From Bacillus amyloliquefaciens DSM 7 = ATCC 23350 (GTDB lineage Bacteria > Bacillota > Bacilli > Bacillales > Bacillaceae): a stretch of 64,000 bases of DNA. The notes beneath the pieces are model-generated. The model saw only the letters and a list, made by a program, of their open reading frames with translations. It did no database searches and was not told the origin of the DNA. Positions 17,339 to 26,774 of this stretch are shown here, in pieces (position 1 is the first letter of the stretch; each line of letters opens with the position of its first letter). The stretch spans positions 1,421,001 through 1,485,000 of the forward strand of contig NC_014551.1 in NCBI RefSeq assembly GCF_000196735.1, in the 5' to 3' direction. Position numbers and translations under genes: made by a program.

Positions 17339-17832
17339 TCTGTTTTACAAGTGTGAAGGCACCTTTTGGAACCGTCATCATAACAGAGGAAGAGGGCTTT
17401 ATTACCGGCCTGTTTCTCAACGGGGAAGATTTTGAGAAATGGCGGAAAGATACGCCCGGCGTGAAATCGTGTGAAACCGCTTTGCTATCTGAGGCGAAAC
17501 AGCAGCTGACCTCTTATTTTTCCGGAGAAAGAAGGCATTTCTCTCTGCCTCTGAGACAAAAAGGGACAGCTTTTCAGGAAAAGGTATGGAACGCGCTGAC
17601 GGTGATTCCATACGGCGAATCCCGGAGCTACGGTGATATAGCCGAAATGATCGGCAAACCGAAAGCGGTGCGCGCCATCGGACAAGCCAATAAACGCAAC
17701 AGGCTGCCGATTTTGATTCCGTGCCATCGGGTAATCGGCAAAAACAGCGCCTTAACGGGTTACGCGGGCACCCAGACGGATGTAAAAGCGGTGCTGCTGA
17801 ACATCGAACAAATATCCTATAAAGAAAAATAA
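17335..17832 (+). CDS. ogt: Methylated-DNA--protein-cysteine methyltransferase
   Basis: Ogt removes methyl groups from O6-methylguanine by transferring them to its own cysteine. The 165-residue protein has the MGMT signature PCHRVIG with acceptor C130, and the helix-turn-helix GKPKAVRAIGQANKRN with the arginine finger. The start overlaps the kinE stop by 4 nt, so the two are translationally coupled, as in B. subtilis. Confidence 0.95.
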   Translation: MICFTSVKAPFGTVIITEEEGFITGLFLNGEDFEKWRKDTPGVKSCETALLSEAKQQLTSYFSGERRHFSLPLRQKGTAFQEKVWNALTVIPYGESRSYGDIAEMIGKPKAVRAIGQANKRNRLPILIPCHRVIGKNSALTGYAGTQTDVKAVLLNIEQISYKEK

Positions 17833-17922
17833 AGCATATGGCACGTTCCGTTTTTTCACGTCCGACATATCATTTTATTAAGTGAAAAAAGTTGGTCTTA
17901 CGAAAAAGGAGGACGAAGCCTG

Positions 17923-18042
17923 ATGAGAGTGAGCCGTCCGCAAAAGATAGCCGGCTATGCAGAGCTGTTTTTTAAAATGCATCTGATTTCAGCCGCCCAA
18001 AAAGATGAAGTGATTACATTATGCAGACAAAAAAACCGCTGA
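17923..18042 (+). CDS. Short hypothetical ORF (39 residues)
   Basis: AGGAGG stands about 10 nt before the ATG at 17923. The product (MRVSRPQKIAGYAELFFKMH...) is basic with one amphipathic helix. The stop lies in the 5' arm of the terminator at 18031-18074, so the ORF ends where a gene should. It may be a real small protein; I know no family. Confidence 0.45.
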   Translation: MRVSRPQKIAGYAELFFKMHLISAAQKDEVITLCRQKNR

Positions 18043-18074
18043 CATTGCCTGAGGCAATATCATCAGCGGTTTTT
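18031..18074. terminator. Bidirectional terminator, ogt side / mtnA
   Basis: AAAAACCGCTGA (18031-18042) pairs with TCAGCGGTTTTT (18063-18074), with an inner TGCC/GGCA stem. Confidence 0.9.
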
Positions 18075-19135
18075 CAGCTCAGCTGGCAGTCTGCAAATAA
18101 TTGTTCAATTTCTTCCGTGTAAGAATCAGTCACGATGCCTTTCTCGGTTATAATGCCTGAAATCAGGCTGCTCGGTGTAATATCGAAGGCAGGATTGAAG
18201 ACCGGCACATCTTCAGGAGCGGTGCGTATGCCGGAGATCTGTCTGACTTCATCCGGATCTCTTTCTTCAATAGGAATCTGATCGCCGTTTTCAATCTGTA
18301 AGTCAAAAGACGAAAGCGGTGCGGCCACAAAAAACGGAATTTGAAAGGCGTTTGCCAAAATAGCGAGGCCATACGTTCCGATCTTGTTGGCCGTATCCCC
18401 GTTTTTAGCAATTCTGTCAGCGCCGACAATGACCGCTGAAATGTGCTTTTCCTTCATTGTGTGGGCGGCCATGCTGTCAGTAATGAGCGTGACATCAATC
18501 CCGCCCTGCATCAGCTCCCACGCCGTCAGCCGGGACCCCTGGAGAACGGGCCTTGTTTCACAAGCGTAAATATGAAGACCGAGGTCTTTTTGTTTCGCTA
18601 AGTAAAAGGGGGCAAGCGCCGTACCGTACCTGCTTGTGGCAATTGAACCTGCATTGCAGATAGTCATGATCTTATCGCCTTTTTTAAAAAGTTGCAGAGC
18701 ATTTTGGCCGATCATCCGGCATGTTTCTTCATCCTCAATCTGAATCTGAATGGCTTCATGAACGAGCGTTGTCTTCGCTTCATTGATTGAGGTCGCATCT
18801 CTGATGGAGTCCGTCAGTCTGTCAAGCGCCCACGCGAGGTTGACGGCAGTCGGTCTCGAGCTGTTTAAATACGCTTTGACATCCGCGAGCTGACGGCGGA
18901 AATCAGAAAGATCGCGGACTTCAAACGATTTGGCAGAGAGCGCGAGTCCGAACGCCGCCGTTATACCGATGGCCGGAGCGCCCCTTACTTTCAGTGTGAT
19001 AATCGCGTCGAATACATCTTCCTTTGTTTCAAGATCCACATATTCAGTAACGTCAGGGAGCTTTTGCTGATTTAAAATGCGGATGTATGTTTCTTTCCAT
19101 TCCACAGAACGGGGGATGGCAAATTCATTGGTCAT
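18074..19135 (-). CDS. mtnA: Methylthioribose-1-phosphate isomerase
   Basis: MtnA converts 5-methylthioribose-1-phosphate to 5-methylthioribulose-1-phosphate in methionine salvage. The 353-residue protein belongs to the aIF2B/MtnA family; VRGAPAIGI binds the substrate phosphate, [10 protein letters not shown] holds the catalytic cysteine (about 161) and [19 protein letters not shown] the catalytic aspartate (about 241). It is cotranscribed behind mtnK, 6 bp apart, under the SAM riboswitch at 20436-20590. Confidence 0.95.
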   Translation of the reverse strand: MTNEFAIPRSVEWKETYIRILNQQKLPDVTEYVDLETKEDVFDAIITLKVRGAPAIGITAAFGLALSAKSFEVRDLSDFRRQLADVKAYLNSSRPTAVNLAWALDRLTDSIRDATSINEAKTTLVHEAIQIQIEDEETCRMIGQNALQLFKKGDKIMTICNAGSIATSRYGTALAPFYLAKQKDLGLHIYACETRPVLQGSRLTAWELMQGGIDVTLITDSMAAHTMKEKHISAVIVGADRIAKNGDTANKIGTYGLAILANAFQIPFFVAAPLSSFDLQIENGDQIPIEERDPDEVRQISGIRTAPEDVPVFNPAFDITPSSLISGIITEKGIVTDSYTEEIEQLFADCQLS

Positions 19136-19141
19136 GCTGCA

Positions 19142-20338
<1,197 letters not shown>

Positions 20339-20383
20339 CTATTATGTAGTGGCTGTAAGAGATCGTGACGGAGAATACGCCCG

Positions 20384-20417
20384 AAAAAAAGCCTCCTTCT
20401 CTGAAAGAGAAGGAGGC
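20384..20417 (-). terminator. SAM-riboswitch terminator of mtnKA
   Basis: GCCTCCTTCTCT (20391-20402) pairs with AGAGAAGGAGGC (20406-20417); the minus-strand transcript continues into seven T. Expected to form when SAM is bound. Confidence 0.92.
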
Positions 20418-20435
20418 TGAAACAGTGCAGTCCGC

Positions 20436-20590
20436 CTCTTATCTCTCAGATAACATCTGATGGAATTAGCACCGTGCCTTATGAGACAATGTCTCGGCGC
20501 AAAATGTACGCGCCCCATTTCACAATGGAATTACGGTCGGTTGCTGTTGGGGTCAAAAGGCCGATTCCCTCGCCCAACTCTCGATAAGAG
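20436..20590 (-). promoter_or_regulatory. SAM-I (S box) riboswitch of mtnKA
   Basis: On the minus strand the leader begins CTCTTATCGAGAG (20578-20590), contains the S-box core GGTGCTAATTCC and closes with GAGAGATAAGAG (20436-20447), the two ends forming P1. When SAM is plentiful the downstream terminator should stop mtnKA transcription. Confidence 0.96.
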
Positions 20591-20638
20591 AAAAATATAT
20601 TGATTTGTATCACAATTCGGATTAATCAGTTGATGAAA

Positions 20639-20668
20639 ATATTAGCAGGTGCGGAATATTCTTGTCAA
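20639..20668 (-). promoter_or_regulatory. Sigma-A promoter of mtnKA
   Basis: Minus strand TTGACA (20663-20668), 18 bp, TAATAT (20639-20644), between mtnU and the S box. Confidence 0.6.
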
Positions 20669-20682
20669 CGTTTTTTTGAAAA

Positions 20683-21462
20683 TTAATATAAATCACGCCG
20701 CAAATCTTGGAAAACCGGTATGGTGCCGCGCACGGCCTCACTTTCTGAAACATCGATTTCCGCTGGGACTGCGCCTTCCGTCCGGTCTCCTTCGGCCAAA
20801 ATCCGGCCCCATGGGTCAATTATCAGGCTATGGCCGGCAAATTCATTATCGGGATTGGATCCCGTGCAGTTGCAGGCGGCGACAAAACATTGGTTTTCAA
20901 TTGCTCTGGCGATAAGCAGGCTTCGCCAATGATCGAGGCGGGGCAACGGCCATTCCGCAGAGATAAAGAGTACATTTGCTCCCTTGGACGTATGCTTTCT
21001 GATCCATTCGGGGAAACGGATATCATAGCAGATCAGCCCGGCACACTTGACACCGTCAAGCTCAAAGGAACCGTCGCTGTTTCCTGCTGACAGATATAGA
21101 TGTTCATCCATCAGCTGAAACAGATGGGCTTTCTGATACTGCTTCACGATCTGTCCGCTGTTATCGGCGATGTACATGGTGTTATAGACATTTTCTCCTT
21201 CTTTGACCGCGACAGATCCGGCAACGAGGTGTACATTGTATCTTTTGGCCGTTTTTTTAAGCCATTGTACCGAGGTTTCGCCGTTTTCATCCGCCAGCTG
21301 GTCAAGCCGTGTGAGGTCATAGCCGGTCGTCCATAACTCAGGAAGCACGATGACATCAGCGCGGCGGCTTTCTTGCTCAATCAAAGATTCTGCTTTTTTG
21401 AAGTTTTCTGAAGGATTTCCGTATGAAATATCAAATTGCAAACAAGAAACGGTCCATTTCAT
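20683..21462 (-). CDS. mtnU: Omega-amidase of the nitrilase family (methionine salvage)
   Basis: MtnU (YkrU) hydrolyses 2-oxoglutaramate, the co-product when MtnE uses glutamine as amino donor. The 259-residue protein has the nitrilase triad context: Glu in VLPELWTTGY (about 41), Lys in YQKAHLF (about 110) and the nucleophile Cys in GLICYDIRFPEW (about 145). It is divergent from mtnE with 92 bp between starts. No S box precedes it. I see no terminator after it, so transcripts may run into the mtnKA leader. Confidence 0.9.
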   Translation of the reverse strand: MKWTVSCLQFDISYGNPSENFKKAESLIEQESRRADVIVLPELWTTGYDLTRLDQLADENGETSVQWLKKTAKRYNVHLVAGSVAVKEGENVYNTMYIADNSGQIVKQYQKAHLFQLMDEHLYLSAGNSDGSFELDGVKCAGLICYDIRFPEWIRKHTSKGANVLFISAEWPLPRLDHWRSLLIARAIENQCFVAACNCTGSNPDNEFAGHSLIIDPWGRILAEGDRTEGAVPAEIDVSESEAVRGTIPVFQDLRRDLY

Positions 21463-21485
21463 TTTTTCAACACCCCAAGTTTCTC

Positions 21486-21514
21486 TTTACTTTTTTTATT
21501 TAACCATATATGAT
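21486..21514 (+). promoter_or_regulatory. Candidate sigma-A promoter of mtnE
   Basis: TTTACT (21486-21491), 17 bp, TATGAT (21509-21514). No S-box leader lies between it and the gene. Confidence 0.5.
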
Positions 21515-21554
21515 GATGGACTATCATTTCAAGAAATTTTTAGAAGGTGAAAAT

Positions 21555-22751
21555 ATGAACTTTGAAATCTCTGATGTACTCAAACAGCTGCCGGAACAAT
21601 TTTTCGCATCATTGGTGCAAAAAGTGAATCAAAAGCTGAAAGAAGGCAAAGACGTCATCAATTTGGGACAGGGGAACCCCGATCAACCGACGCCTCAGCA
21701 TATCGTTGAGGAAATGAAGCGCGCCGTCGAAAGGCCGGAAAATCATAAATACTCATCCTTCCGGGGCGCTTACAGCTTCAAAAAAGCAGCCGCTGAATTT
21801 TATGAAAGGGAGTACGGGGTTACGCTTGATCCGGAAACGGAAGTGGCCGTGCTGTTCGGAGGCAAGGCGGGACTTGTAGAGCTTCCGCAATGTCTTTTGA
21901 ACCCGGGAGATACAATTCTTGTGCCTGATCCCGGATATCCTGATTACTGGTCGGGTGTCGCCCTTGCGAAAGCGAAAATGGAAATGATGCCGCTGACGGA
22001 AGATAGAGGGTTTCTCCCTGATTACAGCGCAATTCCTGAAAAGGTGCAGAATGAGGCGAAGCTGCTGTATCTCAATTATCCGAATAATCCGACCGGTGCT
22101 GTGGCGACAGAGGCGTTTTTTGAGGAAACGGTCAGCTTTGCAAAACAAAACGGCATTTGTGTCGTACATGATTTCGCATACGGAGCAGTCGGCTACGACG
22201 GGCATAAACCGCTGAGCTTTTTGCAGACGGAAGGTGCAAAAGAGACAGGAATTGAAATCTATACCTTGTCAAAAACTTATAACATGGCGGGCTGGCGTGT
22301 CGGATTTGCCGCCGGAAACGCGTCTGTTATCGAAGCGATCAACCTTTATCAGGATCATATGTTTGTCAGCCTGTTTCCCGCCGCGCAGCAGGCGGCGGCA
22401 GCAGCTCTTTTAGCTGATCAGGCGTGCGTCGCAGCGCAAAATGACAGATATGAGTCGAGACGAAATGCATGGATTGCAGCATGCCGCGATATCGGCTGGG
22501 ATGTCACGGCTCCCGCGGGCTCTTTTTTTGCATGGCTCCCGGTGCCGGACGGTTATACATCACAGTCGTTTTCAGATCTGCTGCTGGAAAAAGCAAATGT
22601 CGCGGTCGCAGCCGGAAACGGGTTCGGAAAATGGGGGGAGGGCTATATCAGAGTCGGTCTTCTGACAAGTGAAGAAAGACTTAAAGAGGCTGCGGAACGG
22701 ATCGGGAAACTCAATCTTTTCACCCGAAAAAGCATTGACATATCAAAATAA
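21555..22751 (+). CDS. mtnE: L-glutamine/2-oxo-4-methylthiobutyrate aminotransferase
   Basis: MtnE (YkrV) makes methionine from its 2-oxo acid, the last salvage step. The 398-residue protein is a fold-type I PLP aminotransferase: GQGNPDQPTP near the start, DPGYPDYW, NYPNNPTGA, and the PLP lysine in TLSKTYNMAGWRVG. The ATG at 21555 follows AGAAGGTGAAAAT; an upstream in-frame ATG at 21510 overlaps the promoter and is rejected. The promoter of the next operon lies in its last codons. Confidence 0.93.
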   Translation: MNFEISDVLKQLPEQFFASLVQKVNQKLKEGKDVINLGQGNPDQPTPQHIVEEMKRAVERPENHKYSSFRGAYSFKKAAAEFYEREYGVTLDPETEVAVLFGGKAGLVELPQCLLNPGDTILVPDPGYPDYWSGVALAKAKMEMMPLTEDRGFLPDYSAIPEKVQNEAKLLYLNYPNNPTGAVATEAFFEETVSFAKQNGICVVHDFAYGAVGYDGHKPLSFLQTEGAKETGIEIYTLSKTYNMAGWRVGFAAGNASVIEAINLYQDHMFVSLFPAAQQAAAAALLADQACVAAQNDRYESRRNAWIAACRDIGWDVTAPAGSFFAWLPVPDGYTSQSFSDLLLEKANVAVAAGNGFGKWGEGYIRVGLLTSEERLKEAAERIGKLNLFTRKSIDISK

Positions 22752-22763
22752 CAATGCGATAAT
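22735..22763 (+). promoter_or_regulatory. Sigma-A promoter of mtnWXBD
   Basis: TTGACA (22735-22740), 17 bp, GATAAT (22758-22763); the -35 is inside the end of mtnE. Predicted start about 18 nt before the S box. Confidence 0.75.
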
Positions 22764-22787
22764 TCAAAATACTTTATAAAATCATTA

Positions 22788-22887
22788 TTCTTATCAAGAG
22801 CAGGCAGAGGGACGAGCCCGATGAAGCCCGGCAACCGACTGTTAAAGCACGGTGCTAATTCTTGCAGCAGGAGCTGAGAGATAAGAT
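22788..22887 (+). promoter_or_regulatory. SAM-I (S box) riboswitch of mtnWXBD
   Basis: TTCTTATCAAGAG opens P1, followed by GAGGGACGAGCCCGATGAAGCCCGGCAACC-type S-box P2 sequence, the core GGTGCTAATTC and the closing TGAGAGATAAGA. Confidence 0.97.
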
Positions 22888-22901
22888 TCGGACATAACAC
22901 G

Positions 22902-22936
22902 AAGCCTCTTTCTGCTCATACGGAAGAGGTTTTTTT
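22902..22936 (+). terminator. SAM-riboswitch terminator of mtnWXBD
   Basis: CCTCTT and AAGAGG close a hairpin with seven T after it, 33 nt before mtnW. Confidence 0.88.
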
Positions 22937-22968
22937 ATGTTTTTCGAAAGAAAGAGAGGCGTTCACGC

Positions 22969-24183
22969 ATGAGCGAAGTATTGGCAACATATCTTCTGAC
23001 GGACACAACAGACAGTGAAAAGCGGGCGGAACAGATTGCAGCGGGGCTGACGGTAGGTTCCTGGACAGATCTGCCCCTTGTGAAGCAGGAACAGCTCAGA
23101 AAGCATAAAGGCCGGGTCGTAAAAGTTGAGGAGAAAGAAGGAACCCCGGAAAACGAAAAACAGGCCGTCATCACCATCGCCTATCCTGAGGCGAACTTCT
23201 CAAGAGACATACCCGCCGTCCTGACGACTGTATTCGGAAAGCTGTCACTGGACGGAAAAATAAAATTGACTGATCTTGAGTTTTCCGAAGGGTTTAAACG
23301 CTCTCTTCCCGGGCCGAAGTTCGGCATATACGGCATCCGCAAACTGCTGGGCGAATTTGAAAGACCGCTTTTGATGAGCATATTTAAAGGGGTGATCGGA
23401 CGGGATCTCCGTGACATTAAAGAACAGCTCAGACAGCAGGCGCTCGGCGGCGTGGATCTTATTAAAGACGACGAAATTTTCTTTGAAAATGAGCTGGCTC
23501 CGTTTGAAACCCGCATTATTGAAGGAAAACAAGTCCTGAAGGAAACCCGGGAGGAGACGGGGCATAAAACGCTGTATGCCGTGAACCTGACGGGGAGAAC
23601 TGCTGAATTGCGGGATAAAGCGAGACGCGCGGCGGAGCTCGGGGCGGACGCCCTCTTGCTGAATGTGTTCGCCTACGGTTTGGATGTGATGCAAAGCCTT
23701 GCGGAAGACGGTGAAATCCCGCTTCCGATTATGGCGCATCCGGCAGTCAGCGGCGCATTCACATCATCTCCCGTTTACGGTTTATCGCATGCGCTTTTGC
23801 TCGGCAAGCTGAACCGCTATTGCGGCGCTGATTTCAGTTTATTTCCGTCACCTTACGGATCTGTTGCACTGCCGAAGGAGTCGGCGCTTGCGATTCACGA
23901 TGAATGTGTAAAAGACGATGTCTTTCATCCCTCGTTTGCCGTCCCGTCAGCAGGCATTCATCCCGGCATGGTGCCGTTTTTGATGCGTGATTTCGGCATT
24001 GATCACATCATAAATGCGGGCGGAGGCGTTCACGGCCATCCGAACGGAGCAGAGGGCGGCGGCAAAGCGTTCCGCGCTATCATTGATGCGGTGCTTGAAG
24101 CCCAGCCGATTGAAGAAAAAGCCGCGTCGTGCAAAGATCTTCAGCTCGCATTAGACAAATGGGGAAGGGTGGAAGCCGTATGA
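22969..24183 (+). CDS. mtnW: 2,3-diketo-5-methylthiopentyl-1-phosphate enolase (RuBisCO-like)
   Basis: MtnW enolises DK-MTP-1-P and belongs to the RuBisCO large-subunit superfamily without carboxylase activity. The 404-residue protein keeps the superfamily frame: [10 protein letters not shown] in the N-terminal domain, [26 protein letters not shown] with the carbamylatable lysine and metal-binding [13 protein letters not shown], and [17 protein letters not shown]. First gene of mtnWXBD behind the SAM riboswitch. Confidence 0.94.
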   Translation: MSEVLATYLLTDTTDSEKRAEQIAAGLTVGSWTDLPLVKQEQLRKHKGRVVKVEEKEGTPENEKQAVITIAYPEANFSRDIPAVLTTVFGKLSLDGKIKLTDLEFSEGFKRSLPGPKFGIYGIRKLLGEFERPLLMSIFKGVIGRDLRDIKEQLRQQALGGVDLIKDDEIFFENELAPFETRIIEGKQVLKETREETGHKTLYAVNLTGRTAELRDKARRAAELGADALLLNVFAYGLDVMQSLAEDGEIPLPIMAHPAVSGAFTSSPVYGLSHALLLGKLNRYCGADFSLFPSPYGSVALPKESALAIHDECVKDDVFHPSFAVPSAGIHPGMVPFLMRDFGIDHIINAGGGVHGHPNGAEGGGKAFRAIIDAVLEAQPIEEKAASCKDLQLALDKWGRVEAV

Positions 24184-24884
24184 CCCGCACACCGCTGATT
24201 ATTTGTGATTTCGACGGAACGGTTACCATGAACGACAACATTGTCAGTATGATGAAAGAATTCGCGCCTCCTGAGTGGCTTGAATTAAAAGACGGTGTTC
24301 TGTCTAAAAGCCTATCAATTCAGGAAGGAGTCGGCCGGATGTTCGGGCTGCTGCCGAGTAGCTTAAAAGAAGAGCTGACTGATTTTATCCTGAAGGATGC
24401 GAAATTAAGGGACGGCTTTTTGGATTTTGTCTCGTTTGTCCGGTCAAACGATCTCCCGTTTTATATCGTAAGCGGGGGAATGGACTTTTTTGTGCATCCG
24501 CTTTTGGAAGGCATCGTAGAAAAGGAGCGGATTTTCTGTAATCATGCATCCTTTGACAATGAATATATTCATATCAATTGGCCGCACGCCTGTGACGGCG
24601 GCTGCACGAATCAATGCGGCTGCTGCAAACCGTCAGTGATCCGAAAGCTGTCCGATCAGCAGAATTTTCTCATTATGATCGGTGATTCGGTCACGGACCT
24701 CGAGGCTGCAAAATTATCCGATATGTGCTTTGCAAGGGATTATCTTTTGACTGAATGCGAAGAACTCGGTCTTCGGCATCTGCCTTTTCAAGATTTTCAT
24801 GAGGTGAAAACAGGCATCGAAAACATCGGGGAGGTGCAGGCATGGCTGCAAAAGAAGAACGCTGGCGCGAACTTGCCGAGGTAA
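24180..24884 (+). CDS. mtnX: HK-MTPenyl-1-P phosphatase (HAD family)
   Basis: MtnX removes phosphate from the MtnW product to give the acireductone. The 234-residue HAD phosphatase has motif I CDFDGTVT with D10 and D12, motif II SGG, and motif [15 protein letters not shown]. The ATG overlaps the mtnW stop (ATGA). An upstream in-frame ATG inside mtnW is rejected because HAD motif I must be near the start. A Cys-rich stretch, [15 protein letters not shown], is typical of Bacillus MtnX. Confidence 0.94.
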   Translation: MTRTPLIICDFDGTVTMNDNIVSMMKEFAPPEWLELKDGVLSKSLSIQEGVGRMFGLLPSSLKEELTDFILKDAKLRDGFLDFVSFVRSNDLPFYIVSGGMDFFVHPLLEGIVEKERIFCNHASFDNEYIHINWPHACDGGCTNQCGCCKPSVIRKLSDQQNFLIMIGDSVTDLEAAKLSDMCFARDYLLTECEELGLRHLPFQDFHEVKTGIENIGEVQAWLQKKNAGANLPR

Positions 24885-25471
24885 AGCGCGAGCTGGCTGA
24901 AAGAGACTGGTTTCCGGCAACGAGCGGAAATCTTTCCATTAAAGTATCCGACGGGCCGCTGACTTTTCTCGTTACGGCAAGCGGCAAAGACAAACGAAAA
25001 GAAACAGACGAAGATTTTCTCTTAGTCGATGAGAACGGGAGGCCCGCTGAGACCGGCCATTCCTTAAAACCCTCGGCAGAAACGCTTCTCCATACTTACT
25101 TATACAAAAAGACAGACGCGGGCTGCTGTCTGCATGTCCATACCGTTAATAATAATGTCATTTCAGAGCTCTACGGAGATGAAAAACAAATCACCTTTCA
25201 GGGGCAGGAGATTATTAAGGCGCTCGGATTGTGGGAGGAAAACGCGTCGGTGACCGTTCCGATCATTGACAATCCGGCGCACATCCCGGCATTGGCCGAA
25301 AGTTTCGTGCGCCATGCAGACACCGAATCAGGCGCGGTATTAATCCGCAATCACGGCATTACGGCATGGGGGCGGACCGCGTTTGAGGCGAAAAGGGTGC
25401 TGGAAGCCTATGAATTTTTATTCGGCTGTCACATCAAGCTTCTGTCACTTCGGCCGCAGCTCGTAAAATAA
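24842..25471 (+). CDS. mtnB: Methylthioribulose-1-phosphate dehydratase
   Basis: MtnB dehydrates methylthioribulose-1-P to DK-MTP-1-P, between MtnA and MtnW. The 209-residue class II aldolase-type protein shows substrate-phosphate motifs TSGNLS and ASGKDK, and zinc-ligand motif HVHTVNNN with a further histidine in [11 protein letters not shown]. It starts inside mtnX (43-nt overlap) with GGGGAGGTG as ribosome site. Confidence 0.94.
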   Translation: MAAKEERWRELAEVKRELAERDWFPATSGNLSIKVSDGPLTFLVTASGKDKRKETDEDFLLVDENGRPAETGHSLKPSAETLLHTYLYKKTDAGCCLHVHTVNNNVISELYGDEKQITFQGQEIIKALGLWEENASVTVPIIDNPAHIPALAESFVRHADTESGAVLIRNHGITAWGRTAFEAKRVLEAYEFLFGCHIKLLSLRPQLVK

Positions 25472-25486
25472 AAGGAGGAATGCAAA

Positions 25487-26023
25487 ATGGCGACAATCAG
25501 AATTCATGATGAAAAGAATACGATCATTGAAAATCAGGAAGAAGTAGCGCGCTTTTTAGACGAACAAGAGGTAATCTATGAGCAGTGGGACATTGAAAAA
25601 CTTCCGCCTGAGCTTTCGGAGAAATATGATGTAACCGAAGCTGAAAAAGATCGGATTCTCGCGGCATTTGACAAGGAGATTCAGGATATTTCAGCCCGGC
25701 GCGGCTATCAGTCTCAGGATGTCATTTCTTTATCAGACTCAACGCCGAATCTAGATGAATTATTGAAAAATTTCCAAAGAGAACATCACCACACGGATGA
25801 TGAAGTCCGCTTTATTGTCAGCGGGCATGGCATCTTCGTCATTCAAGGCAAAGACGGCACTTTTTTTGACGTCCGTTTAAATCCGGGGGATTTGATTTCG
25901 GTTCCGGAGAACATCCGCCACTACTTTACGCTTCAGGAAGACCGCAGGGTCGTCGCAATCCGAATCTTCGTGACGACTGAAGGCTGGGTGCCGATTTACG
26001 AAAATGAAAGTGTGCAAAACTGA
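25487..26023 (+). CDS. mtnD: Acireductone dioxygenase (cupin)
   Basis: MtnD oxidises acireductone to 2-oxo-4-methylthiobutyrate and formate (Fe form). The 178-residue cupin has metal-binding EHHHTDDEVRFIVSGHG (two His, one Glu) and the fourth ligand His in PENIRHYF. AAAGGAGG precedes the ATG. Its product is the substrate of MtnE, so the window holds the whole route from MTR to methionine. Confidence 0.95.
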   Translation: MATIRIHDEKNTIIENQEEVARFLDEQEVIYEQWDIEKLPPELSEKYDVTEAEKDRILAAFDKEIQDISARRGYQSQDVISLSDSTPNLDELLKNFQREHHHTDDEVRFIVSGHGIFVIQGKDGTFFDVRLNPGDLISVPENIRHYFTLQEDRRVVAIRIFVTTEGWVPIYENESVQN

Positions 26024-26033
26024 TAGACTTGCG

Positions 26034-26071
26034 AACCTCTCATGCAGCCAGCGGCATGAGAGGTTTTTTAT
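26034..26071 (+). terminator. mtnWXBD terminator
   Basis: AACCTCTCATGC pairs with GCATGAGAGGTT, followed by six T. Confidence 0.92.
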
Positions 26072-26304
26072 TATAATATAAAATCAGCTGTCTCTGTTTT
26101 TTGTGCGTTGAAATATGCCGTATTCTGTTTATATCATTACCTGAATGGGTATTATTCTCGTAATCATGCTAAAGATTCCAATATGAAATGAAAAATTAAG
26201 TTATTTAGTAAAAAAATGTTTACAAATAAAGTATAATCTGTAATAATGCTCAATAACCCAATCAAACTTGTTTCCTATTCTTTTAGCGGTGAGGGGTGAA
26301 GTGA

Positions 26305-26565
26305 ATGGGCAGTTATTCTGAACAAGAAAAATTGCTTGTATCTATTGATGAAAAGAGAAAAATGATGATAGATGCGGCTAACAGGCAGGGGTTTACAGGG
26401 TATGACACGATCAGGCACAGCCAGGAACTGGACTGTCTGATGAACGCATATCAGCAGCTGATAAACCGTGAACGCACACATCACCAAGGAATACAGGGCC
26501 TTGTGAAGAAAATAGGCTTGTTCTCCCGCGGTGATATCATGCCTGCATATGAAGCAAACAAATGA
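26305..26565 (+). CDS. spo0E: Spo0A~P phosphatase Spo0E
   Basis: Spo0E dephosphorylates Spo0A~P and restrains sporulation. The 86-residue protein has the family signature SQELD (39-43) inside two antiparallel helices and the conserved C-terminus VKKIGLFSRGDIMPAY. GGGTGAAGTGA precedes the ATG. The upstream 230 bp are AT-rich; TTTACA (26219) and TAATAA (26241), 16 bp apart, are the best promoter candidate. In B. subtilis spo0E is repressed by AbrB, which fits an AT-rich leader. Confidence 0.94.
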   Translation: MGSYSEQEKLLVSIDEKRKMMIDAANRQGFTGYDTIRHSQELDCLMNAYQQLINRERTHHQGIQGLVKKIGLFSRGDIMPAYEANK

Positions 26566-26745
26566 TTAATGATAAACAGATAACGAAGACTGAATGCGCT
26601 TCCTGATCAAGCGTCGCATCCGAAAGATGACCGCGTACAGTCAGCGGGTTTTTCCGCCGGCACAGCTCACGAAGCGCCTCGTATCTATCTGCCGGCTATG
26701 ATGCCGTTCCCCGGTATATCCTCTTACACATATTCTTCTTTATCT
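26566..26745. other. Spacer between spo0E and kinD
   Basis: This 180-bp stretch holds no supported gene. A 35-codon ORF (26594-26701) lacks a ribosome site. B. subtilis has the small gene eag after spo0E; I cannot find an equivalent. Confidence 0.5.
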
Positions 26746-26774
26746 AAAAAACACCCTGTTACAGGGTGTTTTTT
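26746..26774. terminator. Bidirectional terminator, spo0E / kinD
   Basis: AAAAAACACCCTG pairs with CAGGGTGTTTTTT across a 3-nt loop. Confidence 0.93.

Noticed and set aside
26594..26701. 35-codon ORF (MRFLIKRRIRKMTAYSQ...) between spo0E and kinD
   Set aside because: No ribosome site, basic composition typical of chance ORFs, and I cannot match it to the B. subtilis small gene eag that sits here.
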